A DNA stretch of 64,000 nt from Actinoplanes aureus. Lineage in GTDB: Bacteria > Actinomycetota > Actinomycetes > Mycobacteriales > Micromonosporaceae. Location of the stretch: the NCBI RefSeq assembly GCF_015704865.1, contig NZ_JADQTO010000012.1, positions 1 through 64,000 on the forward strand, written 5' to 3'. The number at the start of each line of letters is the position of its first letter. The stretch's first letter is position 1. This document shows, one piece after another, positions 58,300-64,000 of the stretch. Under the pieces are notes generated by a model that was not told the DNA's origin, did not search any database, and worked only from the letters and a program-made list of their open reading frames with translations. The translations under genes were made by a program, and so were the position numbers.

Positions 58300-58570
58300 C
58301 ACCACCGCCCGGAGCGCCGATCCGTGGTGATCACGGTCGTAGTCGATCAGTGGCGTTCCCAGCCCTCGATCAGCAACAGTCGGCGAACCCCCTCCACGGC
58401 GTCGCCCTCGGTCCGCGCGCACCGGCATGGCGGTGCCCCAGGCGGCCCGCCGGGGCCTCGCGGGCAGAACGCTCCTCCATAACGTGCTGCACCGCTAGCC
58501 GAACAGGGGCCGTAACCGGCCCACAGGCACCTGCCAGCGCTCATTGGCGGCATCGCCGGCAGCCCGGGCG

Positions 58571-58660
58571 AGCCGAGCCGTAGCCCACGTACCTCACCGC
58601 ACCGCCATGACGTGCCGAGGCGACGGCCGGCTGCTCCCAGCCGTAGCCCACGCACCTCGG
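58571..58660 (-). repeat. 62-bp unit (family B), reverse copies
   Basis: GCCGTAGCCCACG recurs at 58577 and 58640 (period 63). The reverse complement includes CGTCATGGCGGTGCGGTGAG, close to the units at 414-560. Confidence 0.75.
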
Positions 58661-58687
58661 CCGCCAGACAGCACCCACGTTGGGCCG
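58658..58687. repeat. 30-bp repeat shared with 32230-32259
   Basis: Identical over 30 bases to the 32.2-kb copy. It joins the family B array to the right arm of the inverted repeat. Confidence 0.85.
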
Positions 58688-58690
58688 GTT

Positions 58691-58772
58691 CCGACGCCGG
58701 TCGCTTCTCCCGCGAGCGGCCATACGACCTGCACCGGCGCCCACACCGCTGGCAAGCAACCACAGCACCGCC
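58691..58772 (-). repeat. Inverted repeat, right arm
   Basis: CCGACGCCGGTCGCTT, then GCGGCCATACGACC, then AGCAACCACAGCACCGCC. It is the reverse complement, with some mismatches, of 58219-58299. Confidence 0.72.
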
Positions 58773-58978
58773 GCAACGAGCCCGGGCTGCTCGGTTGCGG
58801 CCCTGACGCCGGTCCGGGCGTACTGCGGGCTGCGGCGTCCTGGGTGCTCGCTCGCGCCTTGTCGCCGGACCACGACAGGCGCTTTGTTCCCGACCAAGTG
58901 GGGGACCGGCGACGATGCGCAAGCCAGCAGGGGTGTGTTCCCAGGGCGCGCACAGGCAGGGCTGGCAGGGTGGAAGCG

Positions 58979-59647
58979 ATGATCGAGCGCCATCTTGCCC
59001 GCTCCGGGGTCGCCTGCATAGCGGCGTGCCTGGCGTTGTTCGCCTGGCTGCACGTCACGCCGCCGTCCTCACTGGTGGACTGGCGGACGCGGACGCTGAG
59101 CCAGTACGCCCTGCTCAGCAATGGCTGGGCCTTCGACGTGGCGACGCTGCTGCTCGCCGCCGGCTCGGCCGCCGTGCTTGCGGCGCTGGTGCGGGCGCGG
59201 GTGCTCCGGGCCGGGTCCGGTGCGGGCGTCGCTCTCGGGCTGTGGGTGATCGGTCTGGTCGGCGTCGTGGTGTTCGAGAAGCACAACTGGTCCGTCGGGC
59301 CGTCCGTCAGCGGGGATGTGCACCGGGCGGCCAGCCTGCTCGCCTTCCTGAGTCTGCCGGTATCCGCGTTGCTGGCCGGCGCATCCGGGTTGCGGCGCCC
59401 GCCGGTCAGGGCTGCGGCGATCACCGTCCTGCTGGCCGGGGTGGCCGCGCTGCTGTGCTTCTCACCGATCCTGTGGGCGTTGCTGTCCGAGCCGTGGACC
59501 GGTGTGCGGTGGTGGCGCGCCATCCCGCTCGGCGCGGTCGAGCGTCTGCTCGGCCTGGCCGAAGTGGCGACCGTGCTGCTGCTGGCCCGGTGGGCGACGC
59601 TCGCCCCGGCCGCGGCCGGGCAACCCGAGGTCGCTGCCCGCGCCTGA
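58979..59647 (+). CDS. DUF998-like integral membrane protein
   Basis: This 222-aa protein has six predicted membrane helices. DWRTRTLSQYALLSNGWAFDVATLLLAAG after helix 1, GVVVFEKHNWSVGPSVSGDVHRAASLLAF in the middle, and a late AVERLLGLAEVATVLLLARW match the DUF998 layout. Function is unknown. GGCAGGG lies eight bases before ATG 58979; GTG 58970 is an alternative. A hairpin follows the stop. Confidence 0.8.
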   Translation: MIERHLARSGVACIAACLALFAWLHVTPPSSLVDWRTRTLSQYALLSNGWAFDVATLLLAAGSAAVLAALVRARVLRAGSGAGVALGLWVIGLVGVVVFEKHNWSVGPSVSGDVHRAASLLAFLSLPVSALLAGASGLRRPPVRAAAITVLLAGVAALLCFSPILWALLSEPWTGVRWWRAIPLGAVERLLGLAEVATVLLLARWATLAPAAAGQPEVAARA

Positions 59648-59685
59648 CGCCCGCGGGCAAACCGTTCCCGGGAGGTTTGCGGGCG
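59648..59685. terminator. Hairpin after the DUF998 gene
   Basis: GCAAACC (59657-59663) pairs with GGTTTGC (59674-59680) around a 10-base loop. Flanking CGCCC and GGGCG extend the stem with a bulge. It begins at the stop codon. Confidence 0.55.
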
Positions 59686-59817
59686 CGGAGTGCCGTGTCT
59701 GGCGGCCGCGGCCGGCGCTGCGCCGTGCACCGCATCCGGCGGACGGCGGAGAGCAAAGGGTGACAGCGGACAGAAAACCCGGCGCGAGTGGATCACCGGT
59801 GCTCCTATAGTGGGCCG

Positions 59818-60834
59818 ATGCCGCAGAGGAGGCCGACGCTGGCCGATGTCGCCGCTGAGGCGGGTGTGTCCAAGGCGGCCGTCTCGCGGGTGATCAACGA
59901 CGCGCCGGGGGTGTCGGCGCGGACCCGGGAGCGGGTCCGGGAGGTGATCGCCGGGCTGGGGTTTCGGCCGGATCCGGTGGCCCGGGCCCTGGCGTCGGGC
60001 CATGGTGAGGTGATCGAGCTGGTGGTCATCGATGAGGCTTCGATCTTTGGCACGAGTCCGTACTACGGGCGCGTCACCGCGGGGATTCTTCAGGAGCTGA
60101 CGGGCAGCACGGCGCAGCTGCGCGTGCACGTCGTTGACGAGGCCGGCGCGCCGGCGCTGCTGGGCAGGATCGCGGACGCGGTCAGCCTGGGGGTGCTGCT
60201 GATCAATGTGGAGCCGTCGATGGCGGCGGAGTTCTACGCGCGGTGCGACCGGGTCGTGTCGATGGGGCCGTCCGCTCCAGGGGTTCCGTATGTCGGCATG
60301 GAGAACGCCGACGGGGCGTACGCGGCGGTCGTGCACCTGCACGAGAGCGGCCGGCGCCGCATCGTGGCGCTGCACGGGCCGGAGGGCAACTCGTGCGCCG
60401 ACGACCGGCGCGAGGGGCATCGGCGTGCGGTGCGCGAGCTGGGCCTGCCGGACGTCTCGGCGAGCGGCCGGTTCCGGCGGACCGCCGGGTACGAGCTGAC
60501 CCAGCGCCTACTGGCCGAGGAACCCGAGCTGGACGCGATGTTCGTCAGCTGCGACCTGATGGCGACCGGCGCGATGCAGGCGCTCGCGGACGCCGGCCGG
60601 CACGTGCCCGGGGACGTGGCGGTGGTGGGCTTCGACGACAGCGTGATCGCGGTCTGCACGACTCCGCCGATGTCGTCGGTGCATCAGCCGGTCGAGCGGA
60701 TGGCCGCCGCGGCTACCCGGGCGATGGTGAAGCGGCAGCTGGCGCCCTACTGGCGGTGCGTCTTCCCGGCCGAGCTGAAGGTGCGGCAGAGCTCCATCGG
60801 CGCCGGTCAGTGCCCGTCAGCGTTGAATAGTTAA
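59818..60834 (+). CDS. LacI-family regulator of the adjacent ABC importer
   Basis: This 338-aa protein has the HTH TLADVAAEAGVSKAAVSRVINDAPGVS at the very start and the hinge-adjacent ARALASGHGEVIELVVID. The ligand domain runs through RRIVALHGPEGNSCADDRREGHRRAV and VAVVGFDDSVIAVC to TRAMVKRQLAP. ATG 59818. It lies directly before the sugar ABC operon, and the operon promoter carries an 18-bp perfect palindrome that it probably binds. The sugar is unknown. Confidence 0.9.
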   Translation: MPQRRPTLADVAAEAGVSKAAVSRVINDAPGVSARTRERVREVIAGLGFRPDPVARALASGHGEVIELVVIDEASIFGTSPYYGRVTAGILQELTGSTAQLRVHVVDEAGAPALLGRIADAVSLGVLLINVEPSMAAEFYARCDRVVSMGPSAPGVPYVGMENADGAYAAVVHLHESGRRRIVALHGPEGNSCADDRREGHRRAVRELGLPDVSASGRFRRTAGYELTQRLLAEEPELDAMFVSCDLMATGAMQALADAGRHVPGDVAVVGFDDSVIAVCTTPPMSSVHQPVERMAAAATRAMVKRQLAPYWRCVFPAELKVRQSSIGAGQCPSALNS

Positions 60835-60871
60835 AAAAGCATCGCCGAATCCGGCAGGCCGAAGTGGCGAT
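60833..60871 (-). terminator. Possible minus-strand terminator
   Basis: Read on the minus strand, ATCGCC and GGCGAT (plus an inner GGC/GCC pair) are followed by GC and six T. This is a rare T-run terminator in this genome, and it faces against the local genes. Confidence 0.4.
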
Positions 60872-60912
60872 CTAAGCGCTGAAACGATCCAGAATTTACC
60901 GCCTGGAAACCG

Positions 60913-60941
60913 TTGACCGGCGGAGTGAGGCCGGGCACACT
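60913..60941 (+). promoter_or_regulatory. Promoter of the sugar ABC operon
   Basis: TTGACC (60913-60918) and the weak -10 CACACT (60936-60941) are 17 bp apart, directly followed by the operator at 60944. The layout copies that of the rha-lut promoter. Confidence 0.5.
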
Positions 60942-60943
60942 GC

Positions 60944-60961
60944 CAGGAAAGCGCTTTCCTG
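60944..60961. promoter_or_regulatory. 18-bp perfect palindromic LacI-type operator
   Basis: CAGGAAAGCGCTTTCCTG is its own reverse complement, with the CG-centred GAAAGCGCTTTC core typical of LacI-family sites. It lies 54 bp before the first permease gene. A half-site-like TGAAACGATCCA lies upstream at 60881. Confidence 0.78.
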
Positions 60962-61015
60962 CCGGGTCCGTCGCCCTGGGGCGCTTCGTCTCGACACACA
61001 GGCGAAGGGGGTCGA

Positions 61016-61930
61016 GTGAGCGCCATCGGCGAGCTGCGACGACTCAAGACCACTACCCGCAAGAAGGACAACCGGGCGGCCTTCTTCTTCCTCCTGCCGT
61101 GGTTCGCCGGGTTGATAGTGATCACGGCCGGACCGGTGGCGGCGTCGTTCGTCCTGGGGTTCACCGACTACAACCTGATCCAGCCGCCGGAGTTCAGCGG
61201 CCTGGAGAATTTCCAGCGCATGATCTCCGACGAGCGGCTGCATCAGGCACTCGCGGTGACCTTCAAGTACGTGTTCATCTCCGTCCCGCTCCAGCTGGTG
61301 GCGGCGCTCGGCCTGGCCATGCTGCTGGACCGTGGCCTGCGAGGGCTGGCGTTCTATCGCTCGGCGTTCTACCTGCCGTCGCTGCTCGGCTCCAGCGTCG
61401 CGATCGCGGTGCTGTGGCGGCAGATCTTCGGCGCCGACGGCCTGGTCAACCAGGCGCTGAGCCTGGTCGGCATCGACGGCCGGAGCTGGATCTCCGACCC
61501 GAGCACCGCACTGTCCACGCTGATCGTGCTGAACGTGTGGACCTTCGGCGCCCCGATGGTGATCTTCCTGGCCGGGCTGCGGCAGATCCCGGCGATGTAC
61601 TACGAGGCCGCGTCGGTGGACGGCGCGGGCCGATGGACCCAGTTCCGGAAGATCACGGTCCCGCTGCTCTCGCCGATCATCTTCTTCAACCTGGTCCTGC
61701 AGATCATCCACGCGTTCCAGTCGTTCACCCAGGCCTTCGTCGTCTCCGGCGGCACCGGCGGCCCGTCCGACTCGACGCTGTTCTACACGCTCTACCTCTA
61801 CCAGCGCGGCTTCCACAACTTCGACATGGGCTACGCGAGCGCCCTCGCCTGGCTGCTGCTGATCATCATCGCCGGGTTCACCGCGATCAACTTCTGGGCC
61901 GCCAAGCGATGGGTCTTCTACGATGACTGA
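61016..61930 (+). CDS. Sugar ABC transporter permease, MalF-like
   Basis: This 304-aa permease has six membrane helices. The N-terminal helix FFFLLPWFAGLIVITAGPVA is followed by SFVLGFTDYNL. The EAA loop that docks the ATPase is YEAASVDGAGRWTQFRKITVPLLSP. GTG 61016. It overlaps the second permease by 8 bp. No ATPase gene is in the window; such systems often share the MsiK ATPase encoded elsewhere. Confidence 0.92.
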   Translation: MSAIGELRRLKTTTRKKDNRAAFFFLLPWFAGLIVITAGPVAASFVLGFTDYNLIQPPEFSGLENFQRMISDERLHQALAVTFKYVFISVPLQLVAALGLAMLLDRGLRGLAFYRSAFYLPSLLGSSVAIAVLWRQIFGADGLVNQALSLVGIDGRSWISDPSTALSTLIVLNVWTFGAPMVIFLAGLRQIPAMYYEAASVDGAGRWTQFRKITVPLLSPIIFFNLVLQIIHAFQSFTQAFVVSGGTGGPSDSTLFYTLYLYQRGFHNFDMGYASALAWLLLIIIAGFTAINFWAAKRWVFYDD

Positions 61931-62810
61931 CCTGAAGGAACGCGTCATAGCGCCGGCGCCACCAGTGCCACAGACGCCGGCGAGAAACGTGACAAGGAGC
62001 CTCGCCAAGCACACCGGGCTGATCCTGCTCGCCCTGATCATGCTGTACCCGGTCATCTGGATGGTCGTCAGCTCCCTGCGGCCGAACGACGAGATCTTCC
62101 GGTCGCCCGGGATCGTGCTGGACAGCCTCCAGACCGGCAACTACGGCGAGGGCTGGAACGCGCTGTCCGCCCCGTTCAGCCACTTCCTGATCAACTCGGC
62201 GATCGTGGTGCTTGGCTGCATCATCGGCAACCTGGTGTCCTGCTCGATGGCGGCGTACGCCTTCGCCCGCCTCGAGTTCACCGGCAAGAAACTCTGGTTC
62301 GCGATCATGCTCGGCACCATCATGCTGCCGATCCACGTGATCATCGTGCCGCAGTACATCCTGTTCTCCCAGCTGGGCTGGATCAACACGTTCCTGCCGC
62401 TGATCGTCCCCAAGCTGCTGGCGACCGACGCGTTCTTCGTCTTCCTGATGGTCCAGTTCATCCGGGGCCTGCCGCGCGAGCTGGACGAGGCGGCCCGGAT
62501 CGACGGCGCCGGGCATCCACGGATCTTCCTGCAGGTGATCCTGCCGCTGATGCTGCCCGCCCTCGCCACCACCACGATCTTCACGTTCATCTGGACGTGG
62601 AACGACTTCTTCAGCCAGCTGATCTACCTGACCGACCCCGAGATGTACACCGTCCCCGTCGCCCTGCGCTCGTTCGTGGACGCCACCGTGGCCACCAGCT
62701 GGGGCTCCATGTTCGCGATGAGCGTCGTTTCGCTGCTGCCGATCTTCCTCGCCTTCCTGATCGGACAGCGCTACCTGATCAAGGGCATCGCCACCACCGG
62801 AATCAAGTGA
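61923..62810 (+). CDS. Sugar ABC transporter permease, MalG-like
   Basis: This 295-aa permease has the first helix TGLILLALIMLYPVIWMVVSSL, then SLRPNDEIFRSPG, and the EAA loop DEAARIDGAGHPRIFLQVILPLMLPAL. Late GQRYLIKGIATTGIK is the usual end of MalG-type proteins. It starts inside the first permease gene and is followed 15 bp later by the binding protein gene. Confidence 0.93.
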   Translation: MTDLKERVIAPAPPVPQTPARNVTRSLAKHTGLILLALIMLYPVIWMVVSSLRPNDEIFRSPGIVLDSLQTGNYGEGWNALSAPFSHFLINSAIVVLGCIIGNLVSCSMAAYAFARLEFTGKKLWFAIMLGTIMLPIHVIIVPQYILFSQLGWINTFLPLIVPKLLATDAFFVFLMVQFIRGLPRELDEAARIDGAGHPRIFLQVILPLMLPALATTTIFTFIWTWNDFFSQLIYLTDPEMYTVPVALRSFVDATVATSWGSMFAMSVVSLLPIFLAFLIGQRYLIKGIATTGIK

Positions 62811-62825
62811 AGGAGCCACATCCCC

Positions 62826-64000
62826 ATGGTTCGCAACGGTCTGACCAGGCGTTCACTGCTTTCCCTCGGCATCGGTGCCGGGGCGGCGGCCACCCTCGCC
62901 GCCTGCGGCGGCGATGACGGCGGCGACGCGGGCGGCGAGATCTCCAAGGAGGCCGTGAAGCTGCGGTTCACCTGGTGGGGCTCGGACGCCCGGCACAAGC
63001 GCACCCAGCAGGCGATCGACCTGTTCACCAAGAAGTACCCGAACATCACCGTCTCCGGTGAGTTCAAGGAGTGGAACGGTTACTGGGACAGCCTGGCCAC
63101 CACGGTGGCGGCCAACGACGCCCCGGACATCATCCAGATGGACGAGCTCTACCTCGCCTCGTACGCCGAACGCGGCGCCCTGCTCGACCTGGGCGAGGCG
63201 AGCAAGCACCTGAAGACCGCCGACTTCGACGAGGTCGTGCTGGCCACCGGCAAGGTCGACGGCAAGCAGTACGCGATCCCCACCGGCCTGACCACGTACG
63301 CGATCGTCGCTAACACCGACCTCCTCGCCCAGTACAAGATCCCGGTGCCCGACGACAGCACCTGGACCTGGGACGACCTGAAGAGGATCGGCGCCGAGGT
63401 CTCCAAGGCCAGTGGCGGCAAGGTCACCGGCGTACAGTCATGGGGTTTTGACTCTGGTGGTGTCAACATCTGGGCCCGCCAGGCCGGCGCCTCCCTGTAT
63501 GACGACGCCGGCAAGGTGGCCATCCCGCCGGACGTGCTGGCGAGCTTCTGGCAGTACCTGCTCGACCTGGCCAAGAACGGGATCGCCCCGGCCCCGTCGG
63601 TCACCGTGGAACGCGCCGGCGCCCCGCTCGACCAGTCCGGCACCGCCACGAACACCTCCGCGTTCGGCACCTGGTGGAGTTCCCAGCTGCCCTCGCTGGC
63701 CACCGCCAGCGGGCAGAAGCTGAAGCTGCTCAAGCTGCCCACCAACGGCCAGCCCGCCGCGGCGGACAGCCCGTACTACAAGCCGTCGATGTTCTGGTCG
63801 ATCTCGTCACGCTCGAAGCACCCGGCCGAGGCCGCCGCGTTCGTCGACTTCCTGCTCAACACCACCGAGGCCGGCGACGTGCTGCTCACCGACCGCGGTA
63901 TCCCGTCGAACACCACGGTCCGCTCGGCGATCACCCCGAAACTCACCGAGAACGACAAGGCCGTCGCCGACTACCTCCAGTCGGTCAAGCCCGGACCCGC
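62826..64000 (+). CDS. Sugar-binding lipoprotein of the ABC importer (truncated by window end)
   Basis: At least 391 residues are present, and the reading frame is open to the last base. A twin-arginine-like leader (LTRRSLLSLGIGAGAAATLAAC) ends in a lipobox, so it is probably a Tat-exported lipoprotein. The body is a family 1 solute-binding protein: KLRFTWWGSDARHKRTQQAIDLF, DAPDIIQMDELYLASYAERGALLDL, YAIPTGLTTYAIVANTDLL and AAAFVDFLLNTTEAGDVLLTDRGIP. It is the third gene of the LacI-controlled import operon. Confidence 0.93.
   Translation, partial: MVRNGLTRRSLLSLGIGAGAAATLAACGGDDGGDAGGEISKEAVKLRFTWWGSDARHKRTQQAIDLFTKKYPNITVSGEFKEWNGYWDSLATTVAANDAPDIIQMDELYLASYAERGALLDLGEASKHLKTADFDEVVLATGKVDGKQYAIPTGLTTYAIVANTDLLAQYKIPVPDDSTWTWDDLKRIGAEVSKASGGKVTGVQSWGFDSGGVNIWARQAGASLYDDAGKVAIPPDVLASFWQYLLDLAKNGIAPAPSVTVERAGAPLDQSGTATNTSAFGTWWSSQLPSLATASGQKLKLLKLPTNGQPAAADSPYYKPSMFWSISSRSKHPAEAAAFVDFLLNTTEAGDVLLTDRGIPSNTTVRSAITPKLTENDKAVADYLQSVKPGP

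Larger units (their letters stand above)
58092..58978. other. Long non-coding gap with mosaic repeats
   Basis: No gene is supported in 887 bp. It contains an inverted pair of about 80-bp repeats (58219-58299 and 58691-58772), a reverse copy of the 62-bp unit of the left edge (58571-58660), and the 30-bp element shared with 32.2 kb. Open frames here are short and arginine/proline-rich. Confidence 0.7.

Overview
The window is about 70% G+C. It has frequent GTG and TTG starts, many 4-bp start/stop overlaps (ATGA, GTGA, TTGA), a Wag31/DivIVA-type protein and a protein of the mycothiol-dependent isomerase family. This points to a chromosomal segment of a high-GC actinobacterium, most likely a Micromonosporaceae member such as Actinoplanes. 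The genus is an inference from style and gene content, not a database match. I see no tRNA, rRNA, CRISPR array, prophage, transposase or plasmid origin.

Layout. 1-3.2 kb: repeat-rich non-coding DNA, a spermidine-synthase-like/DUF2332 fusion and an NTF2-like protein. 3.2-8.7 kb: a LacI regulator with its own operators, bluB, a DUF72 protein, a membrane protein, and a three-gene cassette of a WXG100-like protein, a DUF1023 alpha/beta hydrolase and a lipoprotein. 8.7-12.3 kb: a secreted PET-hydrolase/cutinase, the rtcB-prfH ribosome repair and rescue pair, and two VOC-fold proteins. 12.4-20.2 kb: TetR, acetyltransferase and a 1228-aa HTH-STAND-WD40 protein on the minus strand, divergent from an astacin-type protease interrupted by a propeller-like repeat array, a two-helix membrane protein and an unknown protein. 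20.2-26.5 kb: rhaD(E)-rhaB-lutABC, a complete branch from L-rhamnulose to pyruvate under a promoter with a perfect LacI operator. 26.5-33.8 kb: a DUF4132 pair, a DivIVA-like protein with an AbfB-domain membrane protein, another LacI regulator, and a cytoplasmic propeller protein with a tiny downstream ORF.

33.9-39 kb: an ECF sigma factor and a regulatory-domain protein facing a TPR-CHAT protease, which is divergent from an intracellular subtilase. 39-42.3 kb: a TetR with two operators controlling an epoxide-hydrolase-fold protein that has lost its catalytic Asp and His, then a secreted membrane-anchored protein. 42.3-49.3 kb: a HExxH protein with a TPR protein carrying an EACC1-like tail, a LuxR-VOC pair, and a GTPase with a tail-anchored partner. 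49.3-59.7 kb: dehydrogenases, a SigE-type sigma/anti-sigma pair, Ppx/GppA, an MFS exporter with ArsR, a TetR/GNAT divergon and a repeat-rich gap. 59.8-64 kb: a LacI regulator and a sugar ABC importer whose binding protein runs off the window end.

Four themes stand out. Sugar metabolism is controlled by LacI proteins whose palindromic operators can be read directly. Several protease- or NTPase-centred cassettes (STAND/astacin, sigma/CHAT/subtilase, HExxH/TPR-EACC1, GTPase/tail-anchor) look like intracellular signalling or conflict modules. RtcB-PrfH is a recognised rRNA repair system. The non-coding gaps share at least two dispersed repeat families that no gene explains.
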